Positions 54,905 through 63,447 of a stretch of 64,000 nucleotides of DNA are shown one piece after another. The DNA comes from Micrococcaceae bacterium Sec5.1 (GTDB taxonomy: Bacteria; Actinomycetota; Actinomycetes; Actinomycetales; Micrococcaceae), in NCBI GenBank assembly GCA_039636795.1, contig CP143430.1, forward strand, positions 1,984,001 to 2,048,000, in the 5' to 3' direction. Position numbers and translations under genes: made by a program. Each line of letters starts with the position of its first letter. The first letter of the stretch is position 1. The notes under the pieces are model-generated. The model was not told the DNA's origin. It was given only the letters and a program-made list of their open reading frames with translations, and did not search any database.

Positions 54905-56182
54905 ATGTCCACCTCAATCAAGCCCCACTTACGTTCTTCCCTTCTTCTATCAGCAGCTGCGCTCATGGCCATTTCGATGGTGAGTTGTACCGTTCCCACC
55001 GGCGAAGGTGGTGACTCCGGGACATCCGAAGATGCCATCACGCTCGGTCTGTTGGCCCCACTCACAGGTGTGGCTGCTGCCGATGGCAAGCTCATGGAAC
55101 AGGGTGCACGGCTCGCGGTCGACGAAATCAATGCCAAAGGCGGCATCGATGGCAGGAAGGTTGAACTCAAAGCCCTTGACGTACGGGACCAGAAGTCGGA
55201 CGCGGTCTCGTCTGCTGTGACGCAACTGACCTCAGACCCCGATGTTGCGGCAGTGGTCACCGGCTACGCCAGCACTACCAACTTCGAAATCGATCAGCTC
55301 GCAGAAGCTGGAATTCCGTACCTGCTCAGCGGCAACAGCGCCCAAACGCAGGACATTATTGCCAAGAACCCCGAGAAGTACCCAGGTGTTTGGTCCCTTG
55401 CCCCTTCATACGAGGGCTACAGCACTGGAATCCCTGAACAACTGGATGCCTGGAACGCCGATGGCACGTTCCCACTGACTAATCGCAGGGTCTACATCAT
55501 CTCCAGCGACAACGCATATTCCAATGGCATCGCGTCTGGCCTGGACAAGAACTTCAAGGCAAAAGGCTGGGAGGTGACCGGCCCTGACACTGTTCCCTTT
55601 GGGGAAGTGGACGACTGGACGACGCAAATTACCAAAATCCGGCAGGTCGATCCGGCTGTGATCATTAACCTCGACTACTTGACTGCAAATGCATCAAAAT
55701 TCCTCACTCAATTCCGCCAGAATCCCACGCAGTCATTGGTGTTTTCGCAGTATGCCCCGAGCGTCCCGGAGTTCACTGAGCTTGCAGGGAAGAACGCTGA
55801 TGGCGTGCTTTACAACCTGCCGTTTGCCCCATTGCCGGCATTGCCGGAAACCAGGGACCTTACCCGGAAGCTTACGGGGGCTTACCAGAACGAACCGAGC
55901 CTTTATAGCTATGGCCTTTATGAACAGGTCTATCTGTGGGCCGACGCCGTCAAGGAAGTCGGGGATCCTAAAAAACGAGAGGAAGTGGGAGCTGCATTAG
56001 GCAAGCTGGACAAACAAACCACCCTCGGGCGTGTCCATTTTGATCCCACAACCCATCTGGCCGTAGCCGGCAAGGACGGTATCCCGATGACGTACTACCA
56101 AATCCAAAACGGCAAACGCTTGAACATCGCTCCCGAAGAGTTCGCCGACGGCAAGTTCCAGAGGCCCGAGTGGATGAAATGA
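54905..56182 (+). CDS. ABC transporter solute-binding lipoprotein, branched-chain amino acid type
   Basis: The 425-residue periplasmic-binding-protein-like receptor has a lipoprotein signal: basic and hydrophobic N-terminus, then lipobox MVSC with C28 as the lipidated residue. The body is a type I LivK-like domain (VTGYASTTNFEIDQLAEAGI, LAPSYEGYSTG, YAPSVPEFTELAGKN). It is followed by ATPase and permease genes, overlapping the first by four bases. The substrate is amino-acid-like or amide-like by family, not shown here. Confidence 0.92.
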   Translation: MSTSIKPHLRSSLLLSAAALMAISMVSCTVPTGEGGDSGTSEDAITLGLLAPLTGVAAADGKLMEQGARLAVDEINAKGGIDGRKVELKALDVRDQKSDAVSSAVTQLTSDPDVAAVVTGYASTTNFEIDQLAEAGIPYLLSGNSAQTQDIIAKNPEKYPGVWSLAPSYEGYSTGIPEQLDAWNADGTFPLTNRRVYIISSDNAYSNGIASGLDKNFKAKGWEVTGPDTVPFGEVDDWTTQITKIRQVDPAVIINLDYLTANASKFLTQFRQNPTQSLVFSQYAPSVPEFTELAGKNADGVLYNLPFAPLPALPETRDLTRKLTGAYQNEPSLYSYGLYEQVYLWADAVKEVGDPKKREEVGAALGKLDKQTTLGRVHFDPTTHLAVAGKDGIPMTYYQIQNGKRLNIAPEEFADGKFQRPEWMK

Positions 56183-56937
56183 GGATCGCCAAGTTACCTG
56201 CCCCCAGCACGTCTACAGGGCACCTACTGGAAGTACGCCAGGTCAGTCGGCGCTTCGGGGGATTCGTGGCCGTGGACAACGTCACGCTTAATGTTGACGA
56301 GGGGGAGATTCTGGGGATTGCCGGTCCTAATGGCGCCGGAAAAAGTACTCTCTTCAACCTGATCTCCGGGGTGCCGTTCGGCCCGACGGACGGAGAGGTT
56401 GTCTTCGACGGCGTACGGATTGACAGGCTTCCCGCGCACCGGATCGCTCGCTCGGGAATGCGTCGAACCTTCCAGTCGGAACAGCTGTTCCCCTCGTTGA
56501 GCGTTTCGGACAACATTGCAGTGGCCAACCAGTACCTCGGCGGGCGCCAGCAAAGCAAAGGGGACGTGCAAGCTGCTTTGGAGACCGTCGGAATCACCAG
56601 GTACAGGGATGATCGGGCGGCGGACATACCATTGCTCGCAAAAAAGAAGCTGATGATAGCCAGCGCCCTCGTCTCACAGCCGCGGCTCTTGATGCTGGAT
56701 GAACCAGCTGGAGGCCTCAACGATGAAGATCAGGCTGAACTGATCCTGCTGTTGCGAGAACTTCAGAAGGGCGGCCTGACACTGCTGATCATTGAGCACG
56801 TACTCAGTCTTATCCGCGACCTAGCCAAAAGGATGGTCATCATGTCGGCTGGCGAAGTCCTGGTTGAAGGAACCCCCGACGCCGTTCTTTCGGATCCGCG
56901 CGTGATGGAGGCATATCTGGGGAAGGCCGCAGCATGA
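56179..56937 (+). CDS. ABC transporter ATPase, LivG type
   Basis: The 252-residue ATPase has Walker A (GIAGPNGAGKSTLFNL), the family insertion with SVSDNIAVANQYLGGRQ and Walker B (RLLMLDEPAGGL). The signature region is odd: where LivG proteins have LSYGQQR-like sequence, this has PLLAKKKLMIAS, so the LSGGQ motif is replaced. I start at ATG 56179, an ATGA overlap with the preceding stop; a GTG nine bases upstream is also in frame. It pairs with the LivF-type ATPase that follows. Confidence 0.9.
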   Translation: MRIAKLPAPSTSTGHLLEVRQVSRRFGGFVAVDNVTLNVDEGEILGIAGPNGAGKSTLFNLISGVPFGPTDGEVVFDGVRIDRLPAHRIARSGMRRTFQSEQLFPSLSVSDNIAVANQYLGGRQQSKGDVQAALETVGITRYRDDRAADIPLLAKKKLMIASALVSQPRLLMLDEPAGGLNDEDQAELILLLRELQKGGLTLLIIEHVLSLIRDLAKRMVIMSAGEVLVEGTPDAVLSDPRVMEAYLGKAAA

Positions 56938-57713
56938 ACACCGATCAGCAGAGCGTTAGCCCCCTGCTCCGAGTCAGTGACCTGGAGGCCGGATATGGCC
57001 GCCTGCCTGTGGTCCGATCACTTTCCATCGAGGTCCTCCCGGGTGAAGCTCTGGCCCTGTTGGGTCCGAACGGACATGGAAAGACGACCGCCCTGCGCGC
57101 CATCTCGGGCCTGGGCAGGATCTCGTCAGGTCAGGTTGTCTTCGATGGCAGCGATATCACCGGGATGCCCGCCTATACGGTAGTCAATCAGGGAATGATG
57201 CATGTGCCCCAAGGCAATCAGCTCTTTCCGAGGCTCACCGTCAGGGAGAACCTGGCCTTGGCAGGCGCGATCCCGGCAGCGAGGGGCCAGCGGGAAGAGA
57301 CTCTGGAAATGGTCCAGGGACTCTTTCCCAAGCTCCAGCAACGCCGAGGCCAACTTGTGGGCACGCTGTCAGGAGGCGAACGCCAAATGGTGGCCATCGG
57401 AATGGGCCTTATGGCCAAGCCCAAGCTTCTGGTGCTGGATGAACCAACTCTCGGGCTGGCACCCAAGATCCGGTACGAAATCCTTGACACACTCCACGAA
57501 GTCCGCCGACTGGGTCTATCGCTGATAGTCGCCGACGGCGATATTGAGTTCCTCTTCGAACTCACGGACCGTTGGCATCTTGTGGAGCTCGGACGGATCG
57601 CCTCCAGCGGAACCACCGACATCAAGCCCAGCCACGAGGAAGTCATGGATATGTACGTCGGTTCCCACCCGTCATCCGCTACCAACAATATTGAAGGAGA
57701 CAAGCATGTCTGA
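56934..57713 (+). CDS. ABC transporter ATPase, LivF type
   Basis: The 259-residue ATPase has a complete set: Walker A (LLGPNGHGKTTALRAI), signature TLSGGERQMVAIGMGL, Walker B (LLVLDEPTLGL). The H-loop position reads LSLIVADGDIEF, where family members have a histidine- or glutamine-type residue before. Overlaps the ATPase upstream by four bases (ATGA) and the permease downstream by eight. Confidence 0.92.
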   Translation: MNTDQQSVSPLLRVSDLEAGYGRLPVVRSLSIEVLPGEALALLGPNGHGKTTALRAISGLGRISSGQVVFDGSDITGMPAYTVVNQGMMHVPQGNQLFPRLTVRENLALAGAIPAARGQREETLEMVQGLFPKLQQRRGQLVGTLSGGERQMVAIGMGLMAKPKLLVLDEPTLGLAPKIRYEILDTLHEVRRLGLSLIVADGDIEFLFELTDRWHLVELGRIASSGTTDIKPSHEEVMDMYVGSHPSSATNNIEGDKHV

Positions 57714-58575
57714 TGCGCTCCTTTCCATCCTGGTCTCAGCCGTCGTACTTGGGTCGCTGTACTCATTGATGGCCAGCGGATTGTCCCTCATCTGGTCCAC
57801 GCTCGGAGTCTTCAACTACGCTCATGGCGCGCTGCTGCTGCTGGGCGCTTACCTCATCTGGACGTTCTCAGAAAAGGTCGGGCTCCCGGTACTCCTCGCT
57901 TTCGCCGCTGCGATTCCCTTGCTGGCCCTACTGGGTATGCTTCTGGACTTAGTCGCCGTCCGACCATTCATCAGCAGGCCAAACGGAACTCTCTTGGTCA
58001 TGGTTTCGACCCTCGCCATCGCCAACGCAGTCGAAGGCGCGGCACAACTAATCTGGGGACCGCAGAACAAGCAGATAAAGTCCGTGAGCAACTCAACATT
58101 TGCTTTGGGCGACGTAAAAATCGCAAGCTCCACCCTCATTGCCCTGGCCCTGGCATTAGTTCTAGTCATAGGACTGATTACGTTGCTGCGCAAGACGAAG
58201 TGGGGGATGGCCGTCCGGGCAGTGGAACAAAACCGGGACATGGCAATGCTCGTCGGAATCAGGCCAGCGCGCATATACGCCGGCGTATTTGCGGTGGCGT
58301 CAATTCTGGCCTGCGCCGCTGCCTTCGTTTACGGAACGACCACCACCATAACGCCCACCAAGGGCTTTGAACCCCTGCTGACTGCCTTTGTCGTCCTGGT
58401 CTTTGGCGGGTCGGCGACTTTGTGGGGAACCTTGGTCGGGGCCTTCACCATAGGCCTGTTGGAGGCGGGCACAACGTACTGGCTCGGTCTGCAATGGAGC
58501 CCTGTAGCCGTATTCATCGTCCTGGTCCTCATCATGCTGGTCCGCCCCCAAGGTCTAGTGAAAGGACGTTCGTGA
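57706..58575 (+). CDS. ABC transporter permease, LivH type
   Basis: The 289-residue membrane protein begins MSDALLSILVSAVVLGSLYS and has about eight hydrophobic segments and LivH motifs (LSLIWSTLGVFNYAHGA, VRAVEQNRDMAMLVGI, the EAA-like loop, and FGGSATLWGTLVGAF). The ATG at 57706 with GAAGGAGA ahead is the start; the frame is open to 57544 but lies inside the upstream gene. Overlaps the next permease by one base. Confidence 0.92.
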   Translation: MSDALLSILVSAVVLGSLYSLMASGLSLIWSTLGVFNYAHGALLLLGAYLIWTFSEKVGLPVLLAFAAAIPLLALLGMLLDLVAVRPFISRPNGTLLVMVSTLAIANAVEGAAQLIWGPQNKQIKSVSNSTFALGDVKIASSTLIALALALVLVIGLITLLRKTKWGMAVRAVEQNRDMAMLVGIRPARIYAGVFAVASILACAAAFVYGTTTTITPTKGFEPLLTAFVVLVFGGSATLWGTLVGAFTIGLLEAGTTYWLGLQWSPVAVFIVLVLIMLVRPQGLVKGRS

Positions 58576-59624
58576 TGAACATTCTTGGATCCCTCAAGCG
58601 CTTCGCGACGTGGCCGTTGCTCTTGCTTGCCGCCGCCTTGCTGCCGTATGTCGTCATCAGCGGCTCTGCACGCCTGCTGGCCGCGACAGCTCTCATTTAC
58701 GCCCTGCTCGCGGCCAGCTGGAACCTGACGCTGGGTATCGGCGGTATCTTCAACTTCGCACACGTTGGCTTCTTCGGGGTAGGTGGCTACGCGATGGCCG
58801 TTGCCACAGTGACATGGGATATGAATCCATGGCTTGGGCTCATACTGGCAACCGTTGCCGGTGGGCTGGCTGGTGCCCTGGCCTATGTCCCGGTGATACG
58901 CATGCGAGGCATTTATATCGCACTGATCACCTTCGTCTTCGTTCAGCTCTGCTACTACCTGGTGTTGGCTATTCCCGGAATCACCGGCGGATCCAGTGGG
59001 CTGACAGGCGTACCGGCACTGAGCGTAGGAGATTTTTCCTTCGCAAAGTACTCGGGATTGGGTTACCTATGGTTGCTCGGCGGGGCAGTGGTCCTGCTCC
59101 TGGTTCTGCTCCGTACCACCCTTCGCAGCCCGTTCGGCAAGAGCCTCATCGCACTGCGCGACAATGAAAACCTTGCCGTGAGCCGCGGAATGAACCGCAT
59201 AAGGCAGCATCTCCTTGCCTTCATCCTCAGCGGAGCAGTCGCCGGAGTCACAGGAGCCCTTTATGTTGCGTACTTCCGCGTTGCGGACGTCACACTCTTC
59301 AGTTTCGGATTCGTCACCCTTGGCTTGAGCATGATCTTCCTCGGCGGTACCGGCCACATCTGGGGTCCGGTCCTGGGGGCATTGATAGTCACCGTCATCG
59401 ACCGCCAACTCACTGACCTTGGGCCTGTGCGTGCGATCATCATCGGCGTTGGAACCCTTCTGGTTCTCATTTTCCTTCCACGCGGCATTTCCGGGCTCTT
59501 CGAAGACGTATGGACCAGAGCGCGGAGGCTACTTCCGGGAAACCCGAACAAATCCGCCCATAGAGCACTCCAAAAACCCGCAAGCCGGACTATGGAAGTC
59601 GAGGAGACCACGCATGTCCATTGA
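58575..59624 (+). CDS. ABC transporter permease, LivM type
   Basis: The 349-residue membrane protein has about ten hydrophobic segments and LivM motifs (SWNLTLGIGGIFNFAHVGFFGVGGY, FGKSLIALRDNENLAVSRG, and ILSGAVAGVTGALYV). Its ATG at 58575 overlaps the LivH-type gene by one base. It ends with a cytoplasmic tail. Overlaps the M20 gene by 11 bases. Confidence 0.92.
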   Translation: MNILGSLKRFATWPLLLLAAALLPYVVISGSARLLAATALIYALLAASWNLTLGIGGIFNFAHVGFFGVGGYAMAVATVTWDMNPWLGLILATVAGGLAGALAYVPVIRMRGIYIALITFVFVQLCYYLVLAIPGITGGSSGLTGVPALSVGDFSFAKYSGLGYLWLLGGAVVLLLVLLRTTLRSPFGKSLIALRDNENLAVSRGMNRIRQHLLAFILSGAVAGVTGALYVAYFRVADVTLFSFGFVTLGLSMIFLGGTGHIWGPVLGALIVTVIDRQLTDLGPVRAIIIGVGTLLVLIFLPRGISGLFEDVWTRARRLLPGNPNKSAHRALQKPASRTMEVEETTHVH

Positions 59625-61008
59625 TTCCACTGCCCGGGCAGAGCAGAACCAGCGAAAGGCGGTCCTGGACGCTGTGGATCGTCTGGCGCCCAGGATCGTG
59701 CAGTCCGTCGCCGACGCAGTCAGGATCCCGAGCATAAACCCCAAGTATCCCGGTCAGGACTACCAGAAGCTTGTGGGCGGTGAGGGTGAGGTGAGCGCGC
59801 TCATGAACGATCTTCATCGCGAAGCCGGAGCCTCCACGGAACTCGTCACAGTTGAGAAAGGCCGGGACAATGCTTGCGGGCGGATTGCCGGAACGGGCGG
59901 TGGCCGCTCGCTGCTGCTCAACGGGCACGTCGATGTTGTGCCGCCCAACCGGGAAGGTCTTTGGGATCACGCGCCGTTCTCCGGGTTGATTACCGATGAC
60001 GCGGTTCATGGCAGGGGAGCTACGGATAACAAAGCCGGCACAGTCGCCACGGCATATGCTGCCATCGCATTAGCCACCGCAGGTATCCGGCTCAAAGGAG
60101 ACCTCGTACTGCAGGCGGTCGTGGGAGAAGAAGTCGGTGACCACCTCTCGGGTACAACGGCAGCCTTACAGGCGGGATATGGGGCCGACGCCGCAATCGT
60201 CTGCGAACCGTCGAACTTCTCGGACGCAGCCCCCAATCTGGTTCCCACCACGCCGGGCCTGTTGTGGTTCTCGCTGTCTCTTGTCGGCAAAGCTGCGCAC
60301 TCAGGACTGCGGGGTCTTACTATTCATCCAACCCTCGAAGGCGACGCTTTGGGCGTCAATACCATCGATAAGTTCTGGATTATTTACCAGGCCCTGCGGC
60401 AGTTGGAAGATACTTGGGCGCGGCGCGACAGGCACCCCCTTTTCCAGCCGGGCTACTTCAATCTGTTGCCTGGAGTGATCCGTGGAAACCCGGAGGGCGT
60501 CCTGGTACCGTTCTTCCTCGCCGACACGCTCACAGTGGAATACTGCGTCTACCATCATCCTGAGCGAAGCAACGACGAAGTCATCGACGAGATCGAACGA
60601 ACCGTGCGTCAGGCCTGTGCCAACGATCCGTGGCTGAGCACCCACCGTCCTGAATTCGACTGGAAGCTCCTTTGGCCGCCGTACACCGCGGCGGCCGGCC
60701 ATGAGCTCATCCCCGCGGTCATGAAGGCCCACAGTGATTCCGTGGGCGGGTTTGACCTGGCCACCCCTCCCAAGCAAGAGGGGTTCCTGGGTGTCTGCGA
60801 TCTCACATGGATGGATGCCCAAGGTATCGGCGGGCTCGTTTACGGTCCTGGGGTTGGGCGAACCGCGCACGCCGAAAACGAATACGTGCCAATCCACCAG
60901 ATCATCACCGCAGTAAAGACGTACGCCCTGTCTGCAATGGACTATTGCGGCGTCTCGGCTACTGAATCCAGCATCAATCCACCCACGACCGGCCGGAGGC
61001 TCCCGTGA
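59614..61008 (+). CDS. M20-family metallohydrolase (ArgE/DapE/carboxypeptidase type)
   Basis: The 464-residue protein has the M20 metal site: LLLNGHVDVVPPN (histidine), GRGATDNKAGTVA (bridging aspartate), VVGEEVG (glutamates, near 170) and a C-terminal histidine (GPGVGRTAHAENEYVPI). It probably removes an acyl or amide group from an amino-acid-like substrate. The ATG at 59614 with GAGGAGA ahead is the start. The GTGA overlap with the next gene links them. Confidence 0.9.
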   Translation: MSIDSTARAEQNQRKAVLDAVDRLAPRIVQSVADAVRIPSINPKYPGQDYQKLVGGEGEVSALMNDLHREAGASTELVTVEKGRDNACGRIAGTGGGRSLLLNGHVDVVPPNREGLWDHAPFSGLITDDAVHGRGATDNKAGTVATAYAAIALATAGIRLKGDLVLQAVVGEEVGDHLSGTTAALQAGYGADAAIVCEPSNFSDAAPNLVPTTPGLLWFSLSLVGKAAHSGLRGLTIHPTLEGDALGVNTIDKFWIIYQALRQLEDTWARRDRHPLFQPGYFNLLPGVIRGNPEGVLVPFFLADTLTVEYCVYHHPERSNDEVIDEIERTVRQACANDPWLSTHRPEFDWKLLWPPYTAAAGHELIPAVMKAHSDSVGGFDLATPPKQEGFLGVCDLTWMDAQGIGGLVYGPGVGRTAHAENEYVPIHQIITAVKTYALSAMDYCGVSATESSINPPTTGRRLP

Positions 61009-62303
61009 ACACCCCCGATATATTCGTTGCAACCTGCGATCTCGCTGGTCAGGTCAAAGGACGAGGCGCACCCGGGGAAGCCTACGGCTCTGTCCTTCGC
61101 TCGGGACTGGGCTGGGTGCCGGCCAACCTTGGCATTTCAGCTTTCGGCAGCATCGTGCCTGGCAGCGCCTTCGGTTCAACCGGGGACCTGCGCCTTATGC
61201 CGGACGAGGCCACGGAAATCACCGTGGTCGATGGCCCCAATCAGGGCGGACTAAGGATTCTGCTCGCCGACCAAACGCAACCTGACGGAACCGACTGGGA
61301 CTGCTGTCCCAGGACCTTCCTGCGCCGGGCCATCAACGACTTTCGAGAGCAAACGGGCCTGCGCGTTATCGCCACTTTCGAACACGAGTTCGTTGTGGAG
61401 GGCCTGCCTCAATCGGCTCCGTTTTCCTTGCGCAGGCACCTCGACGCCGATCCGTTCGGAATGGACCTCCTGCGTCTCTTGACGGATTGTGGTCTCGCAC
61501 CGGAGAACTGGTTGCCTGAATACGGGGCGAACCAGTTTGAAATCACGGTGGAACCGAGCGACCCCCTCACCGCAGCAGACAGGGCGGTGCTCTTGCGCGA
61601 ATTGGTCCGCGATTTGGCAATCCGACGCGGCCTCAGAGCTTCCTTCGCACCGCTTCAGGAACCGAGTGGTACCGGTACCGGCGTCCATGTCCACATTAGT
61701 TTGGTCGACGACGGCGGTACTCCAGTTCTGTTCGACGCCACCCGTCCGGCGCGCCTATCCGAAGTCGGATCAAGATTCAGCGCAGGAATCCTGCGTCACG
61801 CCGAAGCGCTGACGGCCTGGACAGCGCCAAGCCCGGTTTCCTTCATGCGCCTGGCGCCGGACCGATGGAGTGTAGGGGGAATATTCCTGGCGGAACGAAA
61901 CAGGGAGGCTCTTCTACGAATCTGCCCGACCAGTTCGGCAGGTGGATCTGCTCCGGACCACCAGTTCAATCTTGAGTACAGGGCAGCGGATGCAACCGCC
62001 AACCCGTGGCTCACGCTTGGTGTCCTGCTCCGGGCCGGTCTGGCCGGAATCGTAGGCGGCGACGAGTACCCCGAACCAGACATTTTCCCGGAGACGGCAG
62101 ACCCGGCTGAATTGAACGACGTACCTCGACTGCCTCGTACACTCCAGGACGCGCTCCTGGCATTGGAAAAGGACCAGACCGTGACGTCGTGGTTCCATCC
62201 TGATCTGTTGGCAACCTATTTGGCGGTCAAGCGGCATGAGCTCGCCCACGTGGCCACACTCGACGATGCTGCCCGAGTCAAAGCGGTATCTGATGTCTAC
62301 TAA
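61005..62303 (+). CDS. Glutamine-synthetase-like ligase (gamma-glutamyl-amide synthetase type)
   Basis: The 432-residue protein lacks part of the usual glutamine synthetase N-terminus but keeps the catalytic core: FEHEFVVEG and NQFEITVEPS (metal glutamates), GTGTGVHVHISL (histidine), ERNREALLRICP and NLEYRAADATANPWL (phosphate/substrate arginines). This matches PuuA/GlnA-like ligases that join glutamate to amines rather than ammonia. GTG start, overlapping the M20 stop. Substrate unknown. Confidence 0.85.
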   Translation: MNTPDIFVATCDLAGQVKGRGAPGEAYGSVLRSGLGWVPANLGISAFGSIVPGSAFGSTGDLRLMPDEATEITVVDGPNQGGLRILLADQTQPDGTDWDCCPRTFLRRAINDFREQTGLRVIATFEHEFVVEGLPQSAPFSLRRHLDADPFGMDLLRLLTDCGLAPENWLPEYGANQFEITVEPSDPLTAADRAVLLRELVRDLAIRRGLRASFAPLQEPSGTGTGVHVHISLVDDGGTPVLFDATRPARLSEVGSRFSAGILRHAEALTAWTAPSPVSFMRLAPDRWSVGGIFLAERNREALLRICPTSSAGGSAPDHQFNLEYRAADATANPWLTLGVLLRAGLAGIVGGDEYPEPDIFPETADPAELNDVPRLPRTLQDALLALEKDQTVTSWFHPDLLATYLAVKRHELAHVATLDDAARVKAVSDVY

Positions 62304-63447
62304 TTCCGTAGAAGATCTCCTGACCACCATCGAGGAAATCCCCTTGGTGGACCATCATGTCCACGGTGCGTTGAAGGATGACGTTGACCGGTCCTCGCTG
62401 GAGGAACTGCTGACGGAGTCGGACAGGCCCATTCCTGAATGGATGACCCAATTCGATTCGCAATTGGGATTCGCGATTCGTCGTTGGTGTGCGCCGTTGT
62501 TGGGCCTTCCTGCACATGCGAGTGCCGACGCGTACTTTGAACGGCGTGTGGGGCTCGGGTCGTCGGAAGTAACCTCACGCCTGCTCAAGTCTGCGGGGAT
62601 AGGTCATTTCCTGGTCGAAACCGGATATCGCGGTGATCAAATCCACGGCCTTTCGGGGATGGAGCGCATCAGCTCAGCCACGGTAGGTGAGGTTGTCAGA
62701 CTCGAATCAGTAGCGGAGTCTTTGGCGTGGGAAGGCGTATCAGCCGCCGATTTCGCTAACGCCTATACGGCCCGGCTTGCCCTGGCAACCCAGAACGCGG
62801 TGGGAGTCAAGAGCATCATCGCCTACCGACATGGGTTCGACTTTGATCCAATCAGGCCCTCCAAAGAAGAAGTGGTGAAGGCGGCTGCTTCCTGGCTCCG
62901 TTTGGTAGCAGCCGGCTACTCGCTTCGTGTTTCGGATCCTGTGCTTTTACGATTCTTTCTCTGGTCCGGCGTCGACCGTGGCCTGCCCATTCAAATGCAC
63001 ACTGGGTACGGCGATCCCGACCTGCGTCTGGAGGCCTGCGACCCGTTGCTGCTGGTTCCCTGGTTAAAGCTGATTGAATCGTTGAAGGTGGACGTACTCC
63101 TTCTCCACTGCTACCCGTTCCACCGGCATGCAGGCTATCTTGCGCAGGTGTTCCCGCACGTCTACTTCGACGTCGGGCTGGGGACCAACTACACAGGCGT
63201 TCAGTCTCTGGAACTGATCAAAGAGTCTTTCGAGTTGGCACCGTTCTCCAAAATCCTGTTTTCAACGGACGCATGGGGGCCTCCGGAACTCCATTACCTC
63301 GGCGCGCGACTATGGCGCGAAGGAATGGGCAAGGTCCTGGGGGCTTGGGTTCGTGATGGGGACTGGGCTGAGGAGGATGCCATTCGAGTGGTTCACATGG
63401 TCGGAAGGGATAACGCGGTGCGCGTCTATGAGCTGGGGGAGAAGTGA
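62293..63447 (+). CDS. Amidohydrolase, TIM-barrel metallo-enzyme
   Basis: The 384-residue protein has the amidohydrolase-2 pattern: HxH in IPLVDHHVHG, a histidine in LPIQMHTGYGD, another in VLLLHCYPFHRHAG and a C-terminal aspartate in LFSTDAWGPPELH. It resembles the N-terminal amidohydrolase part of FluG, whose C-terminal part is glutamine-synthetase-like. The adjacent ligase gene may therefore be its functional partner. Starts at 62293 inside the ligase end (11-base overlap). Confidence 0.85.
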   Translation: MSTNSVEDLLTTIEEIPLVDHHVHGALKDDVDRSSLEELLTESDRPIPEWMTQFDSQLGFAIRRWCAPLLGLPAHASADAYFERRVGLGSSEVTSRLLKSAGIGHFLVETGYRGDQIHGLSGMERISSATVGEVVRLESVAESLAWEGVSAADFANAYTARLALATQNAVGVKSIIAYRHGFDFDPIRPSKEEVVKAAASWLRLVAAGYSLRVSDPVLLRFFLWSGVDRGLPIQMHTGYGDPDLRLEACDPLLLVPWLKLIESLKVDVLLLHCYPFHRHAGYLAQVFPHVYFDVGLGTNYTGVQSLELIKESFELAPFSKILFSTDAWGPPELHYLGARLWREGMGKVLGAWVRDGDWAEEDAIRVVHMVGRDNAVRVYELGEK

